A DNA stretch of 64,000 bases. It comes from Dolomedes plantarius. Lineage: Eukaryota; Arthropoda; Arachnida; Araneae; Dolomedidae. A program made the position numbers and the translations under genes. The stretch lies in NCBI GenBank assembly GCA_907164885.2, contig OU015494.1, forward strand, positions 3,151,268 to 3,215,267, written 5' to 3'. This document shows positions 37,585-48,777 of the stretch, in pieces; the first letter of the stretch is position 1; each line of letters begins with the position of its first letter. The notes under the pieces were generated by a model. The model ran no database searches. It was not told the origin of the DNA and was given only the letters and a program-made list of their open reading frames with translations.

Positions 37585-38881
37585 GGTCGATCGAACTTTA
37601 TGGAAACGATTTTGATAGTTAAGTTTTATGTATAAAAACCGTATTTTTTGCATCGCTTTGTTTCTATCTGATAGCCATGGTTTTTGACAATAACTCTAGC
37701 TCGAATTTTCCATGACAGTAAACATTTCTTAGTACTGTCATTTTAATTTTACCCCATTCCTCTTGGACAGTTTTCCAAAGTCCGTTCAGGGTTCTTGGAT
37801 GCCGTTTTCCTTAGGCTTCTTTTAATGAACCGAAAGCGCTAAAGTACATTGGAGAAACGTCAGGTGATTTTACAGGCATTTCATTAAATGGGATACACTT
37901 TATTCCTTTCTCTGATTCTTTCTTTGCTAAATAAGCGCCATTTGATTTAGAAGTGTGACTAGAGACTTTGTCCATATGAAAGCTCAAATTTATCACTGTC
38001 CTTTCCACATAAGGCTGGAATTTCTTCTTCAACAAAATATTCTGTTCTAAAATATTCTGCTGATAGTAGAGTGAATTAATTCTGGCTTTACTTGAGACTT
38101 TTTTATTTTTAATTTGCCGTTGTAACAAAATCCTACAACTATCATAAATCCCTTTGGGAACTTTTCTGTACACTGACGAAGCCATTTCGTAGGTCATTCC
38201 CGTCAATTGAGCAATAAAAAATTGATCTTTTTTATTACAGACATTTAAATGTACCCATGCCTCATCGAGTGTTACCACAAATTTCCATTTTTCTGCACCT
38301 AGGTGTTTTTCATATAATTTCCTACAGGTTGTTTTTCTTTCAGCAATATGCTTTGGCAAAAGCAGATGAACTTTAGGTTTAAACATCTTTTTTAACTTCA
38401 AATCTTTATGAATGATTTTAGTGCCAGAAGACATTCCTAGTTTTGACGCAATGGATCTTTGAATCGGCGTATTTTCTTTTAGGATCAGAGATTTCACCTT
38501 CTTGATATTTACCTGCGTTTGAACAGTCTTAGTATGAGGTTTCGCGGTCATGTTTTCATTTTTACTTTCAGTTAGACGGGGTTTTTCCTTTCAAATTTAA
38601 TATATTATAAATACCTTTTTTTGAAATGTCATACCCGTGATTTTTACACCACTTTATAATTTGTTGATACGAATATTTCTCCTCGGAAAGCGCACTTACG
38701 TAACCTTCGAGCCATCTATCAATTTTAGGAGCCAGTTTCAAAATAAATCTTTTATTCTACATTCCAATCAAAACAAAACAGTAGCAGACGATTATTCTGA
38801 AGTTGCCAAATTTATATCTCAAAATGCAAACAACAAAAATAAATTACAAAAATATTTCCATAAAGTGCGAACGACTTTCTG
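37580..38881 (-). mobile_element. DD41D (rosa-like) mariner element, copy 2
   Basis: A 1302-bp element has ends CAGAAGGTCGATCGAACTT (left) and, on the other strand, CAGAAAGTCGTTCGCACTT (right). It lies between two (TA)n tracts, so its TA target duplication is hidden in microsatellite. Interior and coding region match the copy at 7234 in the opposite orientation. Confidence 0.88.
37680..38735 (-). pseudogene. DD41D mariner transposase, third catalytic Asp replaced
   Basis: The expected start is CTG (38733-38735) instead of ATG, followed in frame by PKIDRWLEGYVSALSEE. A one-base insertion in a C-run near 38578 shifts frame. From 38551 the frame is open for 246 codons (MTAKPHTKTVQTQVNIKKV...). 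It contains FVVTLDEAWVHLN (first Asp) and FHMDKVSSHTS (second Asp). The third block is SPDVSPMYFSAF, with Tyr where copy 1 has Asp. Forty-one residues lie between the second and third positions. TAA at 37811-37813 interrupts the C-terminus where copy 1 has Leu. Sequence related to the remaining C-terminus continues to about 37680 with another shift. Loss of a metal-binding Asp predicts no catalysis. Confidence 0.9.
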
Positions 38882-38885
38882 TGTG

Positions 38886-38912
38886 TTATATATATATATA
38901 TGTGTGTGTGTG

Positions 38913-38973
<61 letters not shown>
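38886..38973. repeat. (TA)n/(TG)n tract, right flank of mariner copy 2
   Basis: TA repeats are interrupted by a short TGTGTGTG run, then more TA to 38973. Confidence 0.95.
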
Positions 38974-38976
<3 letters not shown>

Positions 38977-39071
38977 AGAAAACGCTTCTTCCTAAATTAC
39001 TTTTAAAGCATATTCTCTATTTAATAAAGCACGACCACTTTTCCAAAATTGCAACCTAAAAGTAATGTAAG

Positions 39072-39470
39072 TGTTGTGATGATAATTAATAGTTTTATTT
39101 TTATTTCAGCAGATATGAAGCTTTTTCTTTTAGGTGAAATAATTTCAATTTTTAGGTGTACTCCAATGATAGAAAGGTAATTTTATTAGATTTAATTTCA
39201 TTTTTCTTTTGGCTCACCACAGTGATGCAGACAGTATAGAACCAGTGTTAATTATAATATTAATTATTATGGGTTATTGCATTAAAAAAAAAAAAAAACA
39301 CAACGCAACTTTACCATCTAACTTAAAATGTACTAACCACTAATGGCCAAATGGCTACCTTTGAAGTAAATTGATTTTAAAGTTTGTAAAGAGTAATTTT
39401 AATTAATTAGTAAGTAATTATAATATATAAAGTTTAAATAACCTCCTAAATACACAGTTTCGTTGCCACA
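39072..39470 (+). repeat. 5' LTR, shortened
   Basis: A 399-bp LTR, TG...CA. Its first 25 bases match the start of the 3' LTR. It then jumps to sequence matching 44673 onward, as if 1304 bp had been removed at the shared pentamer GTTTT (39092-39096). The next ~260 bp are almost identical to the 3' LTR apart from a 7-base indel and A-run length. The last ~115 bp are much more divergent. The deletion removes the TATA-containing part, so this LTR probably lacks its promoter. Confidence 0.75.
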
Positions 39471-39472
39471 AA

Positions 39473-39483
39473 TGGCGCTGTGA
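39473..39483 (+). promoter_or_regulatory. Primer binding site (tRNA-Ser type)
   Basis: TGGCGCTGTGA lies two bases after the 5' LTR. It is complementary to the 3' end (…TCACAGCGCCA) of the eukaryotic tRNA-Ser type whose acceptor stem begins GCTGTGA. Eleven bases match before the complement diverges. Its position and TGG start are as expected for minus-strand priming. Confidence 0.65.
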
Positions 39484-40976
39484 CCTACCCACGCTGTGCC
39501 ATTTTTTTTTTTTCTTCAATGGTACAGGTCGTGAAGACTGTTTGCAAATGAGCCATTTTATCCCATTATCCTTTCTTTCGGTGAGACGGCATGACATATC
39601 AAATTTTTGTATAGTGGAGGCTTAATTTTATTTTGGCACAGATTTTTTTGGTTCAAATGATTTTTATGTGGTTATGGTTATTATTATTTTTGATATTTGA
39701 AACATGATGTAAATTTTTTAGTTGAAATTTTCTTACATTCCGATATTTTGTGCATTTATTTTGAATATTGAATTTTTTTACATCTTTAATTATTGTACGA
39801 TATAAATGTTTTATTTGGTGGTTTACTTAAGAGTATTGCTCTGTTAGTGCGTTTAAGGATACATTTTGATTTGAAAGTTTTTTTTTACATTCCTATATAT
39901 TTTGCGTTTATATTGAATATTGAATATTTTTTTAACATCTTTAAACATTGATAGATATTTGGAACTAATATTTTAAGTGGTATTTTGTTATATTAACGTT
40001 TTCTATTGCTATGCTAGTGGTTTTAAGTATAATATTTGATTTGAGGTGCTAAATTGTGTATGTTTTACAATGTCTTCCATAGTATATTTGCATGCTAAGT
40101 ATTGATAAATATAAATTGCAATTCTACATGTCAGATAATTTTTATTGTTTGTTTTGGGTTTCTTATCACAGGTTTTTTTTTTGTTTGTCTTGCCAGGTGC
40201 TAAGTTTTTTCTACTTTCCTCTTGCCATTTAGAGCTGGTCTCATGGTCAGACGGCAAGTAGAATTGGTTGGGTTCTTGGACAGATTGAAAATTACATTAA
40301 ATTTTTTCATATAATAGTTAATGATTTTTTTTCACACGAAATTAGTTACAATTGGGTTTAAGTTTCAACCTACAATGGCTGGGAAATTTTGAATGCTGCG
40401 GTCATTTCAGTACCTAATAAATTCAGTTTCTTATGTCGGGTATATGTTTGGACTTAATACCAGTTGGGTTTGGTTAGAAATTTAATTAAGATTGGGGTTA
40501 ATATTCAACTTCAATGTCACAGGCTGGGAAATTTTGAATGTTGTGGTCTTTCAGTACCTAATAAGTTCAGTTGCTCATGTCAGAGATTTGTTGGATTTAA
40601 TACCAGTTTAGTTTTTTTTTTTTTTGCAGAGTTTTAGCTTAATTTAATATTGTTTAATTTCTTTTGTAAGGCATACTAAGGCGTCCGATAATTTTGTTTA
40701 TGTGTAGGGCTAATGTTAAATTTTTTTTGGTGCTCTTGTCTACAATGTTTCATGTACATATTTTGTTTTGAACGGGTCAGCATGACTTTTGGGGATCGAC
40801 TGCGGTTCGATTCGACCGGTTTTTGTTTAATTAAGTAGGGCATACAGTTTTTTGAATAAAGGTTTTGGTTAAGTTATTTTGATAGGTATGCTTGCGTTGG
40901 TCTGTTCAGTTCGGATTATGTAAATGAACGTTAGACAGGGCTTCTTGTGTTAATCATTATTTTACTAAGCATATTA

Positions 40977-42281
40977 CAGGGTGGCTAATAAATACTGTGA
41001 CAAATATCGAATCATTTAATTACATACAGATGAAATAGAAAATGGAAAATACAACAATATTATGAACATTATACATGAAAGTTTACCATGAAATAATTTT
41101 ACTCGAATCGACAGCCATCTTTATCGATTACTAAAGATAATCTCTTACGCCACTGTCCTATTGCGGCACGAATCATTTTATGAGGTAATTTGTCCCATTC
41201 ACTCCGTATGGAAGCTTTGTGGGAGTCCAAACTTCTGTGCTACTTAGCATTTACTTTAGACTCTAAAATCCCCCAAATGCAATAGTCTAAAGGATTTAGA
41301 TCTGGTGAAAAAGGTGGCCAATCTTCTTGCTTGATAAACTTCGGGCAATTGGCATGGAGCCATTCCTGTGTTGTTTTGGATCGGTGGGACGGTGCAGAAT
41401 CTTGCTGAAATATCCAATTCTTTTTGGGATACAATCTGTTAGCATGTGGTAATAAACGTGTAGCCAATACTTCCTGTTTGTAATATTCAGCATTGATTTT
41501 TACCCCTTTATCGATGAATTTCAGAGGCAGTTTTCCATTGTGTGACACTGCAGCCCAAACCATAACAGAATTCTTGTTCTGAAAGAGTTTAACAGTTCGA
41601 AGATTTTCAGGTATATCCTCGAAGGTTGCTGAATATACAACATCATTTTTAGCATTATAACTTTGTTCTGTACAAAACAGCTTCTCATCAGAGAAAATTA
41701 TTTTTTCAACACTTTTGCTACCGTGCCGGTTCAGCAATTTCTTACATCTTTGTAACCTTTTTACTATTTGTGCAGTAGTCAAACCCTGAACTTTTCTTTT
41801 GCGACAAGGGCGAAAACCCAGGTCTTCATTTATGATAAGTTGCATAGTTCTGCGACTGATGTTCTCTTCTGCAGCCATTTTATTTGCAGAACGTTGTGGA
41901 TTTCTTCGTATCTTTTCACGAATTCTTTTGATACGTTCTTTTGTACGAACAGTGCATGAACGACCGGACCTTGGTCGATCTTTACAGCTATTGGTATCCA
42001 ATAATCGATTTATAGTCCTATATATAAACGTCCTATTAAAACCAAGGCATTTTAATTGCTTAAATATTTTACCTGCAGAAAATCCGTGATCAAAAAGCTG
42101 TTTAACCATTAACCTTTTGGCTTCCATCTTTAAAAATATTCTACATGTTTTACTTTAAACAAAAATCGTCTGTGTTTACAAAAAGTTGCCAATCACACAA
42201 ATAGATAGATAAATTGTTTTTCCAAATGATTAAAATTAACTCTTATTTTTTGGAGTGTTACAGTATTTATTAGCCACCCTG
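40977..42281 (-). mobile_element. maT (DD37D) transposon nested in the LTR element
   Basis: A 1305-bp element is flanked by TA (40975-40976, 42282-42283). Ends CAGGGTGGCTAATAAATACT are inverted, identical for 22 bases and similar for 26. It lies within one unit of a ~208-bp tandem repeat. The sister unit at 42437 preserves the empty site (GCTTATTAGAATTTC), confirming TA insertion. Confidence 0.93.
41099..42127 (-). pseudogene. maT transposase, full length with a single nonsense codon
   Basis: The frame from ATG at 42127 runs 295 codons to TAG at 41240-41242, continues in the same frame and ends at TAA 41099-41101, 342 sense positions in all, the normal size for the family. The N-terminus has two helix-turn-helix regions (MVKQLFDHGFSAGKIFKQL; ANKMAAEENISRRTMQLI). 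Catalytic blocks are IIFSDEKLF (Asp), FQQDSAPSHRSKTT (Asp) and SPDLNPLDYCIWG (Asp). I count 37 residues between the second and third Asp, which defines DD37D (maT). All three catalytic residues are present, so the only visible coding lesion is the stop after VNAK, about 46 codons before the end. The best-preserved transposase in the window. Confidence 0.93.
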
Positions 42282-43330
42282 TAGAATTTCATTGCCACGA
42301 GGGACGAAGAGTCTCTCTTCGCAGGCTGGAATTACTTTTGGTTTGGTAGGAGTAAATGGTGGAGTAGTTAAATATTGGTTTCAAAATTTTATCATTTGCT
42401 TAGTGTTGTAATGTGTACTAAGGTGTCCAGGAGGTTAATGAACGTTAGACATGGCTTCAGATTTTAATCATTAATTTTTACTGAGCTTATTAGAATTTCA
42501 TTGCCGCGAGGGACGAAGAGTCTATCTTCGCAGGCTGGAATTGAATTGGGTTTAGTAGGAGTAAATAGTAGTGTAGTTAACGATAGGTCTCAAATTTCTA
42601 TCAATTACCAGGTTTTGTAATGTATACTAGGGTGTACGGGAGGTTAAAGTTTTTTGTTATATGTACGGTTAAAGTTGTAATTTTTGTACACCTGTCTCAC
42701 ATGTTTCATATACATTTTTTTGAGGTTGAACAGTAAACATGTTAATTTTGATTGAACAGTGATAATGAATTTCGTAAGAGAGAATTTTGTATTGAGTTTT
42801 GTTCGAAGAGGTTTTGTTTATTTGTGTTAAGCATACGTTTTTTTTTTTTAAATTTGTTTCGGATTGTATGCTATGGTCGCACTGTCAATTTAAAATTATA
42901 GAAGTAAACTGTGGACAGGATGTAATGTTTTTGAACTGATTGTTTTAACCGAGGATGATTATTTTACTATGCAGTTTTTTAGTGTATATGGTTTAATTGT
43001 AAGTTGAGCATACAGTTGTGGTAATGAAATGTTTTAGATATATGTTAGGTGTTCAATGTTTCATTTTTTGCTTGTTTTATATACAATTGTGGTAATGAAA
43101 TTTTTTTTCGGGTATTATGCTAGATAGTCCATGGTTTATATTTTTGTTTAATAAGTAATCTCTTATGTATATGTGTTTTGTTATGTGACCCGGGTCGAAT
43201 GGGAACAATATATCACATTGTGTAATGTAATTCTATACTTTAATCAATTCTTTTAATTTGTGAAATTTTTCCACGGTGATCTGTGTTTTTTTTTTTTTTT
43301 TTAATTTGTGCCAAATTTTTTTTCTCGCGG

Positions 43331-43340
43331 AAAAGGAGGT
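43331..43340 (+). promoter_or_regulatory. Polypurine tract
   Basis: AAAAGGAGG precedes the 3' LTR by four bases (GTATT then TGTTGTG), the expected place for the plus-strand primer of an LTR retrotransposon. Confidence 0.6.
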
Positions 43341-43343
43341 ATT

Positions 43344-45069
43344 TGTTGTGATGATAATTAATAGTTTTGGAAGTGATTAAAGTTAATATTAATATCGGGT
43401 ATTCAGATAATTAAATTAGTAAAGTAAGTAAGTAAGTAAATTTTAGTAACGATTGTGCTTTGTTTTAATAAATTTATTAAGCCTCTGCTAAATATGTCTG
43501 AGGGTTTAAATTTGTGATGATCAATTATTAATTGATTTGATTAATGTCATCGCATTTGGAGAAGTGTGCGCAAGTTTCTCTAAATGTTTTGACATTGAGA
43601 AGAATTAAGTTTGAAATAGATCATCACAGGATTATACCTTATTGTTAAAAATATGGATAAATTAATAATCCTTATTTATGAACCTTGTGAATGGCTGGTA
43701 TAATTTTTGGCTGGCGGTTTGTAAGTTAAATGGTAAAAGTTTTAGAAATATTCTTTGTTTTCCTTCTTTCCTTAAAAATGACCCTTTGCCTAGCAACAGC
43801 TTTCATAGCCTCCCCCACTATCGGTAACCCGATACGTCAGCTACGCGCCCTTTTTCGAACGGGGAGAAATCGCAGAAGAGGAGATGCAAGGCGCGCAAGG
43901 ATACATCGCCGGGCGGATGACCAGGACGCCGTGAAATTAAAATAATCAAGAAGAACGAGATGAGGGGTGGGAAAAAGAAATTGTATAAAGAATTGCAGAG
44001 TGCAAGAGTGCCACCTGTAGCCTTCCCCCCTCATTTCGGCCATTAGAATTCACGGAGCACCAAGGAACTACTTGGAATGGAGGATGGTTTCACCGGACTG
44101 ATGGAAGTGGTGACAAGGTGCTGACGAGGGAGCGCGGAGTTTGAAAAGATTAGAGATTGGGGGATCCTGAACGAAGAGCGAGGGCGAAAGACCGAGGGGT
44201 CGGGGCTGAGGCTCTGACCTCGGTACGACGCAAGGATTCGGGAGCTTGATATGAGGGCCACGGGTGAATTTGCTTTTTCCTTTCCTTTCCTATCCTCTCT
44301 ATAAATACTATCCCAAATTTCTCTCCATTTTTTAAAGCTGCAGCAGAATCATTAAGATTAAATTTAAATGTAAAATTAAATTTATGATGAGCAATTGCAT
44401 ATAGAATGACTTAGTTTTTTTTTATATTCGCCAGCCATTTCATTTTGAATTTTCATTGTATATATTTTATTGTGTTGCGAGGATATAGATGTTGGTTTTT
44501 ACAGCAATTGTATTTTTGATAATTTATTATTGGTATCACGAAAATATGTTGATTAGAATTGATTACCAGATTGGTGGTAATAACGTGAATAAATTTGTTA
44601 TGTTAAAGTATATCCTTGTCATGTCGGTCCTTGCCTTTTTAGTAAATTTTATGATTTTCAGCTTTAGGTTTTATTTTTATTTCAGCAGATATGAAGCTTT
44701 TTCTTTTAGGTGAAATAATTTCAATTTTTAGGTGTACTCCAATGATAGAAAGGTAATTTTATTAGATTTAATTTCATTTTTCTTTTGGCTCATAAATCAC
44801 CACAGTGATGCAGACAGTATAGAACCAGTGTTAATTATAATATTAATTATTATGGGTTATTGCATTAAAAAAAAAACACAACGCAACTTTACCATCTAAC
44901 TTAAAATGTACTAACCACTAATGGCCAAATGGCAAATATTGTTGTATTTAAATTTAACTGAAACCTACCTTAATTAGCATGATTCATTCCTACCTACAAT
45001 TAATTAATTGATAATTATAATATTAAAGTATTTAAAATAAACCCTATATAACTACTTTTCGTTGCCACA
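43344..45069 (+). repeat. 3' LTR, full length
   Basis: A 1726-bp LTR, TG...CA. It has a GC-rich U3 part (43820-44270) followed by a TATA box CTATAAATACT (TATAAATA at 44300-44307). It ends with sequence shared with the 5' LTR and then a divergent U5 ending in CGTTGCCACA. The 72-codon frame at 43730-43945 lies in U3 and has no known motif. The 1304 bp absent from the 5' LTR lies between GTTTT at 43364-43368 and GTTTT at 44668-44672. Confidence 0.75.
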
Positions 45070-45073
45070 TAAG

Positions 45074-45796
45074 TTCTAATTTATATTAGCCCTGCAGATC
45101 ATTAAGCAGGCATGTGAAATATCTGAACTCAATAACTTCCCCATATATATCTGGTCCGAACCGAAGGCCTCATTAAATTTGTTTAGAATAAATAAGTCCT
45201 GTTTTCGGATTCTTCCTTTTTGGTAAAACGCAGATCTAGCAATAAATTAACCCCCTGAAAACCACGACGTTGGACCACGCGACTAAATCTAACCAATTAA
45301 GTAATTCCACGCATACTGGCAAGATTAAGAAACAGTCATTTCATATTAGTGTGAACGGAAGACTCTTCCTCTTTTACTCTCTTAACGTCGGCATGTAAAC
45401 ATGTAAGTTGCTGTCTCTGCGCGCCCCGTTCTGTTGCATGGACGCCGGGCAAGTCCTGTGGACGCCCCATCTCCACTGATTATGTATGGCCGCTCCTAAC
45501 TTCTTTGCATTTAGCTACTGCAGAATCTTAGATATTAGGTTTGTTTCCGGTCATGTCCGCTGGCCACTGCAACTTGTGCCATCGTAATGCTTCCAGTAGT
45601 CCAGTTGAATAAAATACGACTCTGGATTTCTGCTATGGCTCCATGTCTGTGCTTTTCTCATCACCTAATGAGTGACTGCATCTCTATGATCAACACTCCC
45701 TCGTTCTGTCTGCATCTCCCATAAGTTCTACGCATAAATTCCCGTGTGTATAAATTCATTCCCATTGTGATTATTAACTAACACGCGTACACACAT

Positions 45797-45810
<14 letters not shown>
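45074..45810. other. Non-coding block with a polyadenylation signal
   Basis: GC content rises at 45390-45700. GTTGAATAAAATACG (45604-45618) contains AATAAA. It could be an LTR remnant, but no TG...CA ends or repeat partner were found. Confidence 0.35.

Positions 45811-45861
<51 letters not shown>
45811..45861. repeat. (TA)n tract, left flank of R1
   Basis: About 25 TA units preceded by ACATACAT. It leads directly into AAAAGAGCTTGTCTGTTTG. Confidence 0.95.
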
Positions 45862-45864
<3 letters not shown>

Positions 45865-47408
45865 GCTTGTCTGTTTGTTTGTCCGCTATAGAATCATAGA
45901 CTGTTTCGCTCACGGAGACCAAATTTGGCACAGTTAATGTTTAGGACCCGAGAAACTTAAATCAGCAAAAACGAAGTTTGGGTCTCAATTAGTTTTTTTT
46001 AAATTAATTTTTTAATGATTTTTTGTGCCCGTAAGAGGTGCGAGGTATCCCCTGTGGATACAGACGTTCAGTGAAATACGAACCTATTCCTCTTCCCCCG
46101 CGCGGGAGAAGATGGGTGCGCGGGGGGGAGAGATTCATGGTAATAACCTTTGGCCTTGCCTTGACAGATAACGCACAGTCCAAACCGTTGGACATAAAGA
46201 GCTGAAATTTTGCATGGTGATTCTTCTATAGTGGAGTTTATAGTGGAGGGGTAAACTGAGAAAGATTTTTGAAAAATTCTTCTTCGATTTTTTTAAATTA
46301 AATTTTTAAGCTGTTTTTCTAATTTTTTTAAGTTTTCATTTAAAATGATAATCCGAGGGTTATAAAATTTATATCACGAGAAATATCATAAAAATTCCTT
46401 TAAAACGAAATCTTTTTCGAATCTTTACCTACGTCCCTCTTCTGATTTTTGGTGAATTTTTGAAGATTAATTTTTAGAATGTAATTTATGAAATGCTGAT
46501 CACGTGGTTTCTTTTCTTTTTGTGATACTTTAAATTAATTTTGCATTACGTGCAAAACAACGAAATAAATTGACAAAAGAAATATTAAAATACGGTAAAA
46601 GATAAAATTTAACCACTAGACTAACTGAGATGGGAGTTTTTTAAGAATGCAGTTCAAATTAGTATGTTTTAACACAACTTTCCCGGCTCTGCTTTTAGTC
46701 CTTTGTTATTTGCAGTTTTTCTCATCGCTTGAACCGATTTACAATTTGCTTTTTCTACGGTTTTTGGCCTTAGGAAAATTAAAAATCGAATTACAATTCG
46801 CTTTTTCAACGGTTTTTGGCCTTGGGAAAATTTAAAACCGATACGGTTTTTGGCCTGTCGACAATAAAAAAACCGAATCACCAAAGTAAGGAAAATAGGC
46901 TTCATGTGAAATCGCGCCTTACTTTGAATAAATAAAGGGGATAATGCATCTTGCACTTTACCTCTTGGGTGATGTGGAAAAAAGTGCGTCTCTTGAGTGT
47001 TGTGGAACAAACTGAGCTTTTAAGGGAAAAATAAATAATAAAGGCAAATGTAAATTATAAAACTTATTTCTAATTAAACAGTGGATCAAACAAATCTAAT
47101 TAAATCTAATTAAACAGTATCTAACAAATATAATTAAGCAGTAAACTTATTCAATCCAAACGTGCGAATCACGCAACACTGTGTTATTAATTCTCAATAA
47201 AATCAGACGTATAATCAGACGAAGATCCGCAAGCTCAAAGTTTCTTTCTTATTGTTTGTATATCATTTCAGTAGAAACGCGCTAAGCGCAATTTGTCTAG
47301 CCAGATGAACATGAAGAGCGAGGGGTGCAGCCCAGTATTTTTTGATGGAATGCATCAAAATTTTTATATCTATATATCAACCCGGGCATCGCCCAGGCAA
47401 TAATGCTA
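45862..47408 (+). repeat. Interspersed repeat family R1, long copy
   Basis: A ~1.55-kb non-coding unit opens with GCTTGTCTGTTTGTTTGTCC and GACCAAATTTGGCACAG. It ends with a GC hairpin-like CCCGGGCATCGCCCAGGC and GCTAGT. (TA)n tracts lie on both sides. The middle (46150-46560) matches the inverted copy at 20398-20945. Near 46755-46860 ACGGTTTTTGGCCT occurs three times. The start and end style is shared with widespread arthropod repeats sometimes linked to Helitron-like elements, but I cannot classify it. Confidence 0.6.

Positions 47409-47495
<87 letters not shown>
47409..47495. repeat. (TA)n tract, right flank of R1
   Basis: About 43 TA units directly after GCTAGT. Confidence 0.96.
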
Positions 47496-47498
<3 letters not shown>

Positions 47499-48777
47499 TC
47501 GAAACTAATTATTAAAGATTAGAAAAACTTTTCTTACACATTTAATTTTTAATTTAACTAAAATATTGCATCTGCACTTCTAAGTTGGAAAGAGGAGAGC
47601 AGTTCTCAACAGTAAGAATAAATATTGTACCTCTCATCACAATGGCCTTAATTTAAAGCCTCACCCTAAAGAGAAAGCACAAACAAACTGAATTTACATA
47701 TTCTAAAGGCATTTTGAATCAATAATATTCCAATAGACTATTCAATCCATGTATTTTAAATGACTACCTTAAAATGCCAGTCCTTTTCATTCAGTCAGTT
47801 TTTACTCTCTAGCCGACCGAAGAAAGTTATTCGTCGTGAGCTCAGTTTTCTTTTACTAATCCAGTGAAAAGTATAATACAGCATTTCAGTACAGAATGGA
47901 TGCTGGTAGAAAGTGAAAAGACAAAAACGTATATTGAGTGGAAAAATATTGGATCCTTTAAATACATACAAATTTACAAATTATCATGTTCGTTTTAATT
48001 ATAAAGCCCTTTAACCTATTCATTTAGAAACTTATAAGCTATCTATGTATCATTCTGCATATAATCAGTATAACTACTTATTTGTATCATGTTATTTTCA
48101 GATTTTTCCCTTCTACCGTAGTTATTTGAAAGATACTAATAACGCTAAAATTACCTCCCCAAGCAAAAGGCCCCATAAGTTATTAAACTGAAAGGGGAGA
48201 GATGACAGATAAGCGAAAAATAAAAGAGAATAGATCATAAGTATAGCTTCTATTTTTCCCGGATTCTTTTAAAATATTAGTACGGGTTGGGGTTTAACCC
48301 CGAGGCAATGCTCCATCTTTGTTATTCCTCTGGACGTAAATATCCATAAATACCGGTGGAGACAACTAACTGCCGCTTTGGACATGGTCGCAGAATGAGT
48401 CGAAAGGAAGATAAAGGAAAACCCATTAAGGATGGATGGGACTAGCCTCTGTGTAAAGACATGAGCATGGATTGAAAAATTGGGAGGATGACATAATGTC
48501 AGCTGGACGTAATTCACGGCACAAAAAAATGTCACTCGGGGTTCAAATGAGGCTCCGGAAACTTTAATTAGAAATTATTTGAATGTAAAAGGAAATTATC
48601 TGAGAATTTTTTATTCTAGCCCAGACTTACGAGAGACACTATTTGGAGTTCCCAATTTTTTTATTAAGTCGACAAGAAGGGAAAAGGAAGCACCACAGGT
48701 CGATATAACTCAACACTCCCATGGCTCACAATCCCAGTTCCCTCCAACACATAACCTTTGTCACGACTCCTGTATGT
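47496..48777. other. Non-coding spacer
   Basis: AT-rich, with no recognised domain in short frames at 48269-48535 and 48579-48845 (the latter runs into the MITE). Confidence 0.4.

Larger units (their letters stand above)
39072..45069 (+). mobile_element. Non-coding LTR retrotransposon (LARD-like), ~6.0 kb with nested maT
   Basis: Two direct repeats starting TGTTGTGATGATAATTAATA and ending CGTTGCCACA bound the element. It is flanked by the 4-bp target duplication TAAG (39068-39071, 45070-45073). A tRNA-Ser-like primer binding site follows the left LTR and a polypurine tract precedes the right LTR, both fixing plus orientation. The internal part (39471-43343) is T-rich on this strand, has no gag or pol, and contains degenerate tandem repeats plus a 1305-bp maT transposon. 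A large LTR element without coding capacity fits the LARD class, replicated in trans by an autonomous relative. The LTRs differ in length (399 versus 1726 bp). Confidence 0.78.

Noticed and set aside
39072..39354. The shortened LTR as a spliced retrocopy of the 43344-44936 region
   Set aside because: The junction keeps the whole ATTTTTATTTCAG sequence and joins at a shared GTTTT rather than at GT...AG, so deletion (or insertion) fits better than splicing.
43730..43945. 72-codon basic protein in the 3' LTR
   Set aside because: It lies in U3, lacks a known motif and is absent from the 5' LTR; probably a chance frame in the GC-rich segment.
40977..44672. The 1304-bp segment missing from the 5' LTR being the same sequence as the 1305-bp maT element
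   Set aside because: The lengths are coincidentally similar but the sequences are unrelated and the maT lies in the internal region, not in the LTR.
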